Source: Solwaraspora sp. WMMA2056
Lineage (GTDB): Bacteria > Actinomycetota > Actinomycetes > Mycobacteriales > Micromonosporaceae
Assembly (NCBI RefSeq): GCF_030345095.1
Contig: NZ_CP128360.1
Span: 2,542,001-2,606,000 of the forward strand
Direction of reading: 5' to 3'
Length of the DNA stretch: 64,000 nt
Each line of letters begins with the position of its first letter. Within the stretch, counting starts at the first letter, position 1. Below are positions 24,783-33,555 of the stretch, piece by piece. Below the pieces are notes generated by a model, which saw nothing but the letters and a program-made list of their open reading frames with translations, ran no database searches and was not told the origin of the DNA. The position numbers and the translations under genes are program-made.

Positions 24783-26453
24783 TTGACTGACAACGAGGCG
24801 GGGGGACCCGCATACCGTACCGCCGTGGCGGTGATCGGCGGCGGTGCCGCCGGGCTGAGCGCGGCGCTGACCCTGGCCCGCGCCCGGCGCGGGGTCATCG
24901 TGATCGACGCCGGCGAGCCCCGTAACGCGCCCTCGGGCGGCGTGCACGGTTTCCTCACCGGCGAGGGCATGCGCCCGGCCGACCTGGTCGCCACCGGTCG
25001 GCGCGAGGTCGAACGGTACGGCGGCATCGTGCTGCCCGGCCGGGCGGTGGCGGCCGAACGGGTCGACGACGGATTCGCCGTCCGGCTCGCCGACGGGGCT
25101 ACCGTCGCCGCCCGGCGGCTGCTGCTGGCCACCGGCGTGGTCGACGAGTTGCCGCCGATCGCCGGGCTGCGCGAGCGCTGGGGCCGGGACGTGCTGCACT
25201 GCCCGTACTGCCACGGGTGGGAGATCCGCGACCAGCCGGTCGGGGTGATCGGCGCCAACGAGATGGCGCTGCACCAGGTGCAGCTGTTCCGGCAGTGGAC
25301 CTCGGACCTGGTGCTGTTCACCCACACCGGGGTCACCCTCACCGACGAGCAGGCCGAAGCGCTGGCCGCCCGGGGCGTACGGGTGGTGCCCGGTGAGGTC
25401 ACCGGGGTGGAGGCCACCGACGACCGGCTCACCGGGGTGCGCCTCGCCGACGGGACCGTGGTGCCCCGTACAGCGGTGACGGTGGCGTCCCGGCTGCACA
25501 TCGGCGACGGCATCGGCGGCGCCGACGGGCTGCTGGCCCAGCTCGGGGTGCCGGTGACGGCCCACCCGACGGGCATGGCCGAGCAGGTCGAGGCCGACCC
25601 GACCGGGCAGACCCCGGTGCCGGGCATCTGGGCCGCCGGCAACCTGACCAACCCGTTCGCCCAGGTGATGGCGTCGGCGGCGGCCGGGGCGATGGCGGCG
25701 GCAGCGCTCAACGCCGATCTGGCGCAGGCGGACACCACCGAAGCGGTCCGCCGGCACCGGGCCGTCGCCGTCGGCGAGGACGACTACGGTCTGCCGGTGC
25801 ACCACGGGCCGGCGGACGTCGCCGCGATGGTCAGCCAGGAGTTCTGGGACGAGCGGTACGGCGCCGTCGACCGGGTGTGGAGCGGCAACCCCAATCCGCA
25901 GCTCGTCACCGTCGTGGCCGGCCTGCCCGCCGGCACCGCCTGCGACGTCGGGGCCGGCGAGGGGGCCGACGCGATCTGGCTCGCCGACCAGGGCTGGGAG
26001 GTGACCGCGGTCGACGTGTCGCCGGTGGCGCTGCGCCGGGCCGCCGACCAGGCGGCGGCGGTCGGTGACGACGTGGCGAAGCGGCTCACCTGGCAGCAGG
26101 CCGACCTGCGGACCTGGGATCCGGGTGCGGCCCGGTTCGACCTGGTCAGCGCGCAGTTCATGCACCTGCCGGACCCGGACCGGGCGATGCTGCACCGCCG
26201 GCTCGCGGCGGCGGTCCGCCCCGGCGGCACCCTGCTGATCGTCGGCCACCACCCGAGCGACCTGGAAATCCCCGGGATCCGCCGGCCGCGCCTGCCGGAT
26301 CTGATGTTCACCGCCGAGCAGGTAGCGGCCGTGCTGGACCCGTCGGAGTGGGCCAGCGTACGGGTCGAGACGATCGCCCGGTCGGTCACCGGCCCGGACG
26401 GCGACCCGATCACGATCCACGACGCGGTGCTGCACGCCGTCCGCCGTAGGTGA
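24783..26453 (+). CDS. Thioredoxin-reductase-like FAD protein fused to SAM methyltransferase
   Basis: This fusion of about 556 residues begins with an FAD-binding Rossmann motif (GGGAAG at 19-24, then VIVIDAGEPRN) and a redox-active pair C140PYC143 within LHCPYCHGWE. VPGIWAAGNL gives the second FAD contact, so residues 1-310 match the thioredoxin-reductase family. From about 340 a class I methyltransferase follows (CDVGAGEGADAIWLADQGWEVTAVDVS near 387). The TTG start at 24783 has a GGAGGT site 7 bp upstream, and the GTG at 24765 lacks one. Such fusions exist in actinobacteria as I recall, but I know of no defined role. Detoxification or methylation of a reduced metal(loid) or thiol is a guess. 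Confidence 0.85.
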   Translation: MTDNEAGGPAYRTAVAVIGGGAAGLSAALTLARARRGVIVIDAGEPRNAPSGGVHGFLTGEGMRPADLVATGRREVERYGGIVLPGRAVAAERVDDGFAVRLADGATVAARRLLLATGVVDELPPIAGLRERWGRDVLHCPYCHGWEIRDQPVGVIGANEMALHQVQLFRQWTSDLVLFTHTGVTLTDEQAEALAARGVRVVPGEVTGVEATDDRLTGVRLADGTVVPRTAVTVASRLHIGDGIGGADGLLAQLGVPVTAHPTGMAEQVEADPTGQTPVPGIWAAGNLTNPFAQVMASAAAGAMAAAALNADLAQADTTEAVRRHRAVAVGEDDYGLPVHHGPADVAAMVSQEFWDERYGAVDRVWSGNPNPQLVTVVAGLPAGTACDVGAGEGADAIWLADQGWEVTAVDVSPVALRRAADQAAAVGDDVAKRLTWQQADLRTWDPGAARFDLVSAQFMHLPDPDRAMLHRRLAAAVRPGGTLLIVGHHPSDLEIPGIRRPRLPDLMFTAEQVAAVLDPSEWASVRVETIARSVTGPDGDPITIHDAVLHAVRRR

Positions 26454-26480
26454 GCGGCCGGGACGGCCCGTGAACCAGCC

Positions 26481-26512
26481 GGGGGCGCCGGGCGAGGACG
26501 CCCGACGCCCCC
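26481..26512. terminator. Strong hairpin between convergent genes
   Basis: Arms of 14 bp at 26481-26494 and 26499-26512 pair with a single mismatch around a 4-base AGGA loop. It lies between the stops of the FAD/methyltransferase fusion and the metalloprotease gene, so it probably ends transcription from both sides. There is no U-tract, which is usual for high-GC actinobacteria. Confidence 0.8.
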
Positions 26513-26528
26513 GGAGGGCTGACCGACG

Positions 26529-29500
26529 TCAGCCGATGACGAGGTCACCACCGGAGGCGGTCAGGTTGACCTCCTCGGTGGCGGTGCCGGTCCAGCTCGA
26601 CGAGAACATCAGCGTGTCGCCGTCCCAGACGGTGATGCCGATGGTGTCCCGCCGGCCCGGTCCGCCCGCGTCGGTCGCGGTCACCCGCATCGTCAGCCCG
26701 GTCGCCACCGGCACCGGCTGCTGCGGGGTGGACAGGTCGAACAGCGTCACCTGGTAGCGCAGCTGCGCCACCGGCACGCCGGCGACCGTGGTCGCGCCGT
26801 ACGACTCCAGGACGGCGCCCTGGAACTTGTACCGCTGGTCCCCGGAGCGGTAGCCGACCAGCACCTTGCCGGCCAGCTCACCGACGTTGGTGACCCGCCC
26901 GTCGAGGCTCACCTCGACCCGGCGCTCGGGGTCCAGCGGGTACGCGCCGGCGGTCGACCCGCTGCGCAGGTAGCCGTCGCCGCTGATCCGCAGCCCGGTC
27001 GACGGGGCGACCGTCACCGTGGCCGTGACGGCTCCGGTGTAGCGGCCGTCGACGGTGGCGGTCACCGGGTGGTTGCCGACCGGCAGGGTGGCCGTGCAAC
27101 TGGCCACGCCGCCGGTGACGTCGCTGCCCCAGAGCTTCACCTCGGTGGTGCACAGCGTGGTGTCACCGGTGGTGAAGGCGAACTGGGTGCCGCGTACGTC
27201 GCCGGCCTCGGCACCGACCGCCGCGCGCAGCAGGACCTGCGCGGTGTCCGCGCCGGCCACCGGGTGCACCAGGGTGTCCCCGGTGTACGTCAGCGCGGCC
27301 GACCGTACCTGACTGACCCGGATGTCGGCGTCGTTGAGGTCGAAGAAGACGTTGCCGACCGCTTCGATCTTGATCCGACCGGTGGTGGTGTCGATGTTCG
27401 GCAACGTGACCGTGGCGCTGCCAGTGTTCGGCACCGCCTCGGCCAGCACGTACGGGAACGTCTTCGCCCCGTCGGTGGACAGCGAGATCTTCACCTGCGC
27501 GGCGTTCACCGGCGCCGCGTCGGTGCCGGCCACGTCCCAGGTGACCTCCTGCGTGGAGCCACCAAGGTAGAACGACGGCGTCGGCTGCGAGGTGACCAGG
27601 AACGGACCGGCGTCCGGGGCCAGCACGACCTCGGTCTCGGCGTTGCCGACCCCACCGCCGCCGACCCGACCGTCGCGGGCGGTCAACTTGAAGTGCATGG
27701 TCCGGTCGTTGTCGTAGCCCACCCAGTCGGCGGTCGGCAGGAACTCCGAGTAGCAGTCGACCAGCGCCTGGGTCAGGTTGGAGGTGCTGCCGCTGGCCGG
27801 CGGCTCCGGCACGGCCGGGCAGGCACCGGTCTTCGCGTTGGTGTTGCCGGCCAGGATCTGCGCCATGTCCGGGAAGACCCGCGTCGGGTCGTCGTCGACC
27901 GCGTTGAGCCCAGGGGAGTAGTACTGCTGGGTGTCCTGCGGGCTGACCAGCGCCGACGTGCCGAAGACCCGGAACAGCGGGCCGTTGGTCTTGACGTTGT
28001 CGGTCAACGCGGTGCCGGCGGTGCTGCCGCCGAGGATCCCGCCCCGGTCGTTCTGCTCCCACATGTACGTCAGCGGGTCGCCGTCGGCGTCGGTGGCGCT
28101 ACCGGTCAACGCGAACGGGGTCCGTACCGGGATGGTGAACGAGGCCGGCACGGTGACCACCGGCGCGTGGTTGGTGGTCTCGGTGACCTGCCAGCCGCCG
28201 TTGTCGACCGGACCGCCCTTGGCGGTCTCGCCGACGAAACCGGCCGCGCCCACGAAACCGGTCAACCCCAGCGCCGGTACGTTGGCCTGCGCCACCGCAC
28301 CGCCGTTGAACGTCACCTGGAAACCGGTGTCGTTGAGCGCGCCGAGGCCACCGAACGCCGCCACGGTGACCGTCGCGCCGGCCGGCCAGCCGCTGATCGC
28401 CTCGATCGCCGCCTTGATACCGGCGGTGGTGTAGTTGACACCACGCACGATCGGCGCCGACGACTGTCCACCGTAGCTGATCGTGAAGGCGTCGCCGTCG
28501 GTGTCGAAGTCACGCAGCGAGACCGTCTGCACCTCGTTGATCGCCGGCCGCGACGAGTTCACGAACGTGGTGATCTCGTGGTAGCTGCGCTGCGACCAGT
28601 ACGGGTCGGAGTGCGGCTGCAGGTTGTCCTGCTGGCAGATCCCCGCGTACGCCATGATCGACGAACCGCTGCCCGGCTCGTACGAGTTGGCGGCGCTGCG
28701 GTTGCTGCCGGAGCAGTTCCACTGGGTGCCGTTGAAGGTGTGGTTGCCGGCGAACTGATGGCCGATCTCGTGCGCCACGTAGTCGACGGCGTAGAAGTCA
28801 CCGACCGGGTTCGGCAGGCCGGTGCAGCCCCGGGCCTTGCCGTCGCCGCCGACCACGCCGAGCCCGGCGACGCCGCCACCGGGCAGCCCGAAACCGATGT
28901 GCCCGACGTCGAAGTTGCTGGCCCCGACGAGCTGGCCGAGGACGATCCGGTTGCGGTTGAGCGTGGCACCGGAGCAGCCGGTCAGGTTCGCCTCGGTGAA
29001 GCACGGCGCGGCACCGCACGGCCCGTTCGGGCCGGTGGCCAGCTCGGCCGTGTTCAGGTTGGTCTTGTCGGTGTCGTTGATCAGCACGAGCCGGATCGCG
29101 GTCTCGTCCTCGTAGATCTGGGTCACCCGGTTGATCAGGGTCACCTTCGCGGCGGTCACGTTCTCCGCGCCGAAGTAGGTCGCGTACGACGGATCGGTCA
29201 GAAACGCCAGGCGGTACGTCCGCAGCTGGACCAGCGGCCCGGCCGGCTCGTCGGCCTGCGCCTGGTCGATCCCCTCGCCGATCTGCTCGGCGGCGGCCCC
29301 GACGTCGGCCCGCTCGATCAGGTCACCGTGCCGGTTGACCAGGTCGTGTGCGTAGTAGCTGGCGTAGACGCTCTGGTCGCGGTGGTACGGGTCGACGTAC
29401 CAGGAACCGCTCGACGAGCGGACCGAGGCGTGGAAGCCCAGCGGGGTCAGGTCGGCGCGGATCGTCGCGGTCGGATCGTCGACGCCGGTGCCGGCGTACG

Positions 29501-29963
29501 TCTGGATCTCCGGGTGGGCGGCGGCGAGACCGTCCTGCATCACCGGAGAGTTGACGGCCTCGAACCGTTGCAGGTCACCGTCCGGGTCGGGCACCGTCAG
29601 CAGCAGCGGCGCCGTCGCGGCGGCCCGGGCCGACTCGTCCGGCGCCCGGTCCAGCTGCGCGGCGATCGCGTCCCGGTCCAGGGTGTACGCCGCCAGCCGG
29701 CTGGCCTCGATGTCCGGGGTACGCCCGGACCGGCTCGCCGTCGGAGCCTCGTCGAGGGTCGCCCACGGCGAGTCTGCGATCGGCGTACCGCGCTCCGGGG
29801 CGGCGACGGCCGCACCGGTCGGGCCGACGGCGGGCAGCAGCGCCGCCGCGACGACGGCGACGAGCAGGACGACCAGCCGCCGGTTACGGGACCGGCCGGT
29901 CCCGGGGGGCGGTGGCGACTGGCCACCCGCTGTCGGGGGGATCGGTGTCGAGGGGGTCCGCAA
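26529..29963 (-). CDS. Large secreted zinc metalloprotease (reprolysin/M12B-like) with beta-sandwich tail
   Basis: This secreted protein of about 1144 residues has an N-terminal Pro-rich stretch and a signal segment (RLVVLLVAVVAAALLPAVG). The propeptide-like region is followed by a metalloprotease domain with H398EIGH402QFAGNH408, three zinc-binding histidines and catalytic Glu399. A Met-turn SIMAYAG follows, about 50 residues on. Ig/cadherin-like sandwich domains follow (ATDADGDPLTYMW). TTG 29963 is favoured because AAGGAG lies 7 bp upstream; GTG 29987 and a start at 30107 are alternatives. It probably degrades extracellular protein. Confidence 0.87.
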   Translation of the reverse strand: MRTPSTPIPPTAGGQSPPPPGTGRSRNRRLVVLLVAVVAAALLPAVGPTGAAVAAPERGTPIADSPWATLDEAPTASRSGRTPDIEASRLAAYTLDRDAIAAQLDRAPDESARAAATAPLLLTVPDPDGDLQRFEAVNSPVMQDGLAAAHPEIQTYAGTGVDDPTATIRADLTPLGFHASVRSSSGSWYVDPYHRDQSVYASYYAHDLVNRHGDLIERADVGAAAEQIGEGIDQAQADEPAGPLVQLRTYRLAFLTDPSYATYFGAENVTAAKVTLINRVTQIYEDETAIRLVLINDTDKTNLNTAELATGPNGPCGAAPCFTEANLTGCSGATLNRNRIVLGQLVGASNFDVGHIGFGLPGGGVAGLGVVGGDGKARGCTGLPNPVGDFYAVDYVAHEIGHQFAGNHTFNGTQWNCSGSNRSAANSYEPGSGSSIMAYAGICQQDNLQPHSDPYWSQRSYHEITTFVNSSRPAINEVQTVSLRDFDTDGDAFTISYGGQSSAPIVRGVNYTTAGIKAAIEAISGWPAGATVTVAAFGGLGALNDTGFQVTFNGGAVAQANVPALGLTGFVGAAGFVGETAKGGPVDNGGWQVTETTNHAPVVTVPASFTIPVRTPFALTGSATDADGDPLTYMWEQNDRGGILGGSTAGTALTDNVKTNGPLFRVFGTSALVSPQDTQQYYSPGLNAVDDDPTRVFPDMAQILAGNTNAKTGACPAVPEPPASGSTSNLTQALVDCYSEFLPTADWVGYDNDRTMHFKLTARDGRVGGGGVGNAETEVVLAPDAGPFLVTSQPTPSFYLGGSTQEVTWDVAGTDAAPVNAAQVKISLSTDGAKTFPYVLAEAVPNTGSATVTLPNIDTTTGRIKIEAVGNVFFDLNDADIRVSQVRSAALTYTGDTLVHPVAGADTAQVLLRAAVGAEAGDVRGTQFAFTTGDTTLCTTEVKLWGSDVTGGVASCTATLPVGNHPVTATVDGRYTGAVTATVTVAPSTGLRISGDGYLRSGSTAGAYPLDPERRVEVSLDGRVTNVGELAGKVLVGYRSGDQRYKFQGAVLESYGATTVAGVPVAQLRYQVTLFDLSTPQQPVPVATGLTMRVTATDAGGPGRRDTIGITVWDGDTLMFSSSWTGTATEEVNLTASGGDLVIG

Positions 29964-30193
29964 GATGTCTCCTTGGGGGTCCGTCACGAACCACGACCCG
30001 TTGCCAGGGGTGCCGAGGCCGACGAGCCATGGATCTTGGGGGGTCGCACCGACGCTAGGGGGCGGCGTCGGCGGTCGGCATCGTCCGTAGGGATGAGACA
30101 GTGCCAATCACCGCCGATCCCCTAGTCCGGCCAGTACGCCGGCCACGGATCCGACGCTGGAACGGTTCCACTGGGAAACCTGCGGGAAACGCC

Positions 30194-30209
30194 GCGCCGC
30201 TAGCGGCGC
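30194..30209. promoter_or_regulatory. Perfect 16-bp palindrome
   Basis: GCGCCGCT-AGCGGCGC has 8-bp arms and no spacer. It lies in the 322-bp region 29964-30285 between the metalloprotease start and the sulfatase stop. It could be an operator for the metalloprotease gene or the base of a sulfatase terminator. Apart from this and the adjacent 29-bp repeats, nothing else is seen in that region. Confidence 0.55.
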
Positions 30210-30290
30210 AGGCGTTCGACGGACGGCGCAGGCGGCTCAGGCGTTCGACAGGCGGCCTAGACGGCTCAGACGGTCGACGGGCGGATCAGC
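30209..30290. repeat. 29-bp tandem repeat, about 2.7 copies, ending at the sulfatase stop codon
   Basis: Units lie at 30209-30237 and 30238-30266, with a partial third at 30267-30290. They share CAGGCGTTCGAC or a close variant at their left end. The third unit covers the TGA stop (30286-30288) of the leftward sulfatase gene. Read on that strand, the repeats therefore begin at the stop codon and extend downstream. Confidence 0.75.
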
Positions 30291-32100
30291 GGAATGCGGT
30301 CAGGAACCGGTCCCGGAACTGGTCCATTTGCCACACCGGAGCCTGCCCGTCCGGCCGCAACCCGTCCTGCCAGTCCCAGTCGGCGACCGCGTCGAGCACC
30401 GCCGGATCCCGGGACACGATGGTCACCGGCACGTCGTGGCTGGCGCTCGGCCCGGTCACCACCGGCGACGGCTGATGGTCGCCGAGGAAGACCACCACCA
30501 GATCGTCGTCGCCCCGCGCCTCGATGTAGGAGATGATCGTGCTCAACGAGTAGCCGACGGCCCTCGGGTAGTCGTCGCGCAGGCTCTCCTCCACGGACCG
30601 GTTCTCCTGGTCGGCGGCCATCTCCTGACGGTCGAAGACCGCGCCGTCGCGCACCGTGTCCCAGTCGACCAGCTGCGGTACCGGCGTCCACGGCGCGTGG
30701 CTGGACAGCAACGCCACCTCGGCCATCACCGGCCCGTCGGTGGCCTGGCGCTCGAGACGGTCGAACGCCGACAGGACGTACTGGTCCGGGATCGAGGCGA
30801 AGGCGAACCGGTCACCGGCGTAGCCCATGTTGCGGGAGTCGTACACCTGGTCGTAGCCGAAGAACGCCCCTTCCGGCCAGGCCCGCGAGTTGCCCGGGAA
30901 GAAGCCCGACACCCGCCAGCCGGCGCTACCGAACGCCCGGGTCAGCGTCAACCGGTCGCTGGTGACCAGGCTGTGGTACCGCTGCTGGTTGTCCACCCAC
31001 AGCCCGGACAGGGTGCTGCCGTGCGCCAGCCAGCTGCTGCCGCCGACCGTCGACGAGGTCAGGAACGCGCTGCGCGAACCGAAGCCCTGCGCGGCCAGCC
31101 GCTGCGAACCGTCGTCGAGCACGTCGGCGACGTACGGGGCGAACTCCGGGGCGGTCACCGCGTCCCGGCCGTAGCTCTCCACGAACGCCAACAGCACGTC
31201 CTTGCCGCGCAGCGCGGTCAGCAGTTCGTCACCGGGCACGTCGCGGAACGCATCCACCGCCGCCAGCTCGGCGAACTCCTGCCGGTCCCGCAGACTCGCG
31301 CCGACCTGCAGCGTGTGGTCGTACGCCAGCCGGGCGGTGGCCCGGTCCGCCACCGGCAGTGCGAACGTGACCTGCTCCTGCTCGTAGACGGTCACCGTCG
31401 TACCGAGCAGGGCGAACACCAGCCAGCCGGCCGCCATCGTGCCGACCACACCGCCGCCGACCCGCCGGTGCCGGGCGAGCAGCCGGGCCGTGCGCACCGT
31501 GGCGAGCACCGCCAGCGCCAGCACCGCGCCGGTGAGCAGAACGGCGCCGACGGCCGCGCCGACCGCCGCCGCCCGCCCGTACGAGGCGTCGAGGAAGCGG
31601 TACCCGTCGGCCAGCAGCCCCCAGTCCATCACCGGGTCGAACGGGCGGGCCAGCACGGAGAAGAAACCCATGTCGGCGACCTTGAGCACGGTCAGCACCC
31701 CGAGCAGCGCACCGAGCCCGGCCGCCACCGGGGTCCGCAGCCGGCCGGGCAGCACCAGCAGCAGCGCGGCCGCCACGACCGCCTCCAGCGGGATCCGGAC
31801 GAACGCCGCCGGCACCACGAGGTCACGCTGGTACGGCAGCGTCATCGCCGCCAGCAGGCCGGCCACCGCCAGCGCACTGAGCGCCCAGCCGACGGTACGC
31901 CGTACCCGCTGCCGCCAGCCGACCGCTGCGGCCGGCGAAGTCGGCTCGGCCTCCGTCGGCGCGGCCTGCTGCGCCTGCTCGGCCGGCGGAGTCGGCTCGT
32001 CCGCTACCTCGGCTGTGGTCTCGGTGGCCGCCGGTGTCTGCGCGTCAGCAGCGGGAGCGTCGGAGTGCGTGGCGGAGGACAAGATCACGGCCTTCCTCAT
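30286..32100 (-). CDS. Membrane sulfatase-fold protein, LTA-synthase/phosphoglycerol-transferase-like
   Basis: This protein of about 604 residues has an Ala/Pro/Glu-rich cytoplasmic N-terminus, then roughly five transmembrane helices (for example TVGWALSALAVAGLLAAMT and AAALLLVLP). An extracellular sulfatase-type catalytic domain follows: DVLLAFVESYGRDAV near the first metal site, FLTSSTVGGSSW around the nucleophile Ser/Thr, and VVVFLGDHQPSP with the metal-binding Asp-His. This matches alkaline-phosphatase-superfamily enzymes that move phosphoglycerol or phosphoethanolamine groups to envelope polymers. ATG 32100 is used; TTG 32082, which has AGGAAGG 8 bp upstream, is a serious alternative. 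Its substrate is unknown. Confidence 0.83.
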   Translation of the reverse strand: MRKAVILSSATHSDAPAADAQTPAATETTAEVADEPTPPAEQAQQAAPTEAEPTSPAAAVGWRQRVRRTVGWALSALAVAGLLAAMTLPYQRDLVVPAAFVRIPLEAVVAAALLLVLPGRLRTPVAAGLGALLGVLTVLKVADMGFFSVLARPFDPVMDWGLLADGYRFLDASYGRAAAVGAAVGAVLLTGAVLALAVLATVRTARLLARHRRVGGGVVGTMAAGWLVFALLGTTVTVYEQEQVTFALPVADRATARLAYDHTLQVGASLRDRQEFAELAAVDAFRDVPGDELLTALRGKDVLLAFVESYGRDAVTAPEFAPYVADVLDDGSQRLAAQGFGSRSAFLTSSTVGGSSWLAHGSTLSGLWVDNQQRYHSLVTSDRLTLTRAFGSAGWRVSGFFPGNSRAWPEGAFFGYDQVYDSRNMGYAGDRFAFASIPDQYVLSAFDRLERQATDGPVMAEVALLSSHAPWTPVPQLVDWDTVRDGAVFDRQEMAADQENRSVEESLRDDYPRAVGYSLSTIISYIEARGDDDLVVVFLGDHQPSPVVTGPSASHDVPVTIVSRDPAVLDAVADWDWQDGLRPDGQAPVWQMDQFRDRFLTAFR

Positions 32101-32276
32101 CGTCGACCGGGCGGCGTGCCCTGCCGGGCCGGGCTCCGCACGATAACCACACCGCCGGATACCCGACAACACGTACGGACCGCCGCGCCGGATCGATCAT
32201 CCCAGGCCGGTGACCGGAACACCGGTCCGACCGGTCATCCCTACGACACGGTGACGCACGACCCCAGGGAGCGGAG

Positions 32277-32918
32277 ATGGATCAGTTGCGTACCCACTTC
32301 GAGCAGGCATTCGACGGCGAACCGCCACCGGCGACGCCGGGCGAGGAACTGGCCCGCGCCGCGATGGCCGGCGGCACCCGGCTGCGCCGCCGCCGACGGC
32401 TCACCGTCGGTGGTGCCGCCGTCGCGGTGACCGCCCTCGCCGCTGTCGCGGCCGGCCTGGCGGTGCCCGTCCGGGACGCACCGGCCCCGGTGCCGGCGCA
32501 GGTGGTGCTGCCGTCGGCGACCCCGGTGCTGTGCGAGGGCGTGTCCGCCGAGGATGTCGCCACCGAGGCGTCGGTCTACCTGGCCGAGCAGGTCACCGAC
32601 GCGCAGCGGGCCGCCATCGACACGGCGTTGCGTGCCGACCCACGGCTGTCGACGGTCCGCTACGACAGCCGGCAGGATGCGTACGAGAGGTTCCGGCAGA
32701 TGTACCGGGACGGCCCGACCGAGGTGTTCTCGTTGTACACCCCGGAGGAGATCGCACAGGTCACCGCCGAGCAGTTTCCCGAGTCGTTCCGGCTCACCCT
32801 GACGGATCCGGCGGCGTACCCGCAGTTGGAGCCGGACCTGCGGGCCCTGCCCGGGGTCGACGAGGTCGTCGGCCGGTTCTGTCCGCACCGTACGTCGGCG
32901 CAGCAGGAGGGCGAATGA
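32277..32918 (+). CDS. Single-pass membrane protein with FtsX-type extracellular domain, paired with a sigma factor
   Basis: This 213-residue protein has a cytoplasmic N-terminus ending in an Arg run (LRRRRR), one transmembrane helix at about 43-66, and an extracellular domain. That domain resembles the FtsX ectodomain: VSAEDVATEASVYLAEQVTDAQ, VRYDSRQDAYERFRQMY, and FRLTLTDPAAYPQLEPDLRALPGVDEVV. The stop overlaps the SigE-type sigma factor ATG (ATGA). By position and topology it is a candidate anti-sigma factor or sensor for that sigma, although no classical anti-sigma motif is visible. ATG 32277 follows a GGGAGCGG site. Confidence 0.78.
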   Translation: MDQLRTHFEQAFDGEPPPATPGEELARAAMAGGTRLRRRRRLTVGGAAVAVTALAAVAAGLAVPVRDAPAPVPAQVVLPSATPVLCEGVSAEDVATEASVYLAEQVTDAQRAAIDTALRADPRLSTVRYDSRQDAYERFRQMYRDGPTEVFSLYTPEEIAQVTAEQFPESFRLTLTDPAAYPQLEPDLRALPGVDEVVGRFCPHRTSAQQEGE

Positions 32919-33529
32919 CCGGCGTACGGACCGTGGAGCCGGCCGCCGACGGGCTGCCGGTGCGACCGCCGACCCCGGCGACCCCGGTGGGCGGGCCGGT
33001 GGCCCGCTGGGCGGCGGCCCGCCGAGGGCAGCGGGCGGTCCGCGACGAGGCGTTCACGGCGTTCGTCGTCGCCGCGGCACCCCGGCTGCGGCGCATCGCG
33101 TACCTGATGTGCCGGGACTGGCACCTGGCGCAGGACCTGACCCAGATCACCTTCACCCGGATGTACGCCTCGTGGGCGCGGATCTGGCCGGCGGCGAACC
33201 TCGACGCGTACAGCCGGCGGGTGCTGGTCAACGCGGTCGCCGACGCGATGAAGCGGCGCAGCCGTACCGAACTGGTGCTCGCCGAGCCACCCGAACCGTC
33301 GGCTCCGGCACCGGCCGGTGCCCCTGACCTGCAGGTGACGCTGCTGCGTGCGCTGGCCGAGCTGCCGGTACGGGACCGGGCGGTGCTGGTGCTGCGGCAC
33401 TGGGAGGACCGCAGCGTCGAATCCGTCGCCGAGATCCTCGGGATGACCACGTCGGCGGTGAAGATGACCAGCATGCGGGCGCTGCAGCGGCTGCGTACCG
33501 AGCTCGGGGAGGACTTCCCGACCAGCTGA
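32915..33529 (+). CDS. SigE-family RNA polymerase sigma factor (ECF type)
   Basis: This 204-residue protein has sigma region 2 at about 50-110 (LRRIAYLMCRDWHLAQDLTQITFTRMY, the -10-binding part). Region 4 lies at about 140-195 (LPVRDRAVLVLRHWEDRSVESVAEILG, then TTSAVKMTSMRALQRLR, the -35-binding helix-turn-helix). The spacing and VLRHWED segment are those of the actinobacterial SigE family. It overlaps the FtsX-domain gene by 4 bp and has an extended N-terminus of about 40 residues, rich in Pro and Ala. The histidine kinase gene starts 26 bp downstream. Confidence 0.92.
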   Translation: MTGVRTVEPAADGLPVRPPTPATPVGGPVARWAAARRGQRAVRDEAFTAFVVAAAPRLRRIAYLMCRDWHLAQDLTQITFTRMYASWARIWPAANLDAYSRRVLVNAVADAMKRRSRTELVLAEPPEPSAPAPAGAPDLQVTLLRALAELPVRDRAVLVLRHWEDRSVESVAEILGMTTSAVKMTSMRALQRLRTELGEDFPTS

Positions 33530-33555
33530 TCCGACCGGCGACCTAGGCTGGGCGC

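Noticed and set aside
27069-30125. 1018-residue plus-strand frame
   Set aside because: Antisense of the metalloprotease gene; no family motif, and Arg/Val/Gly-dominated.
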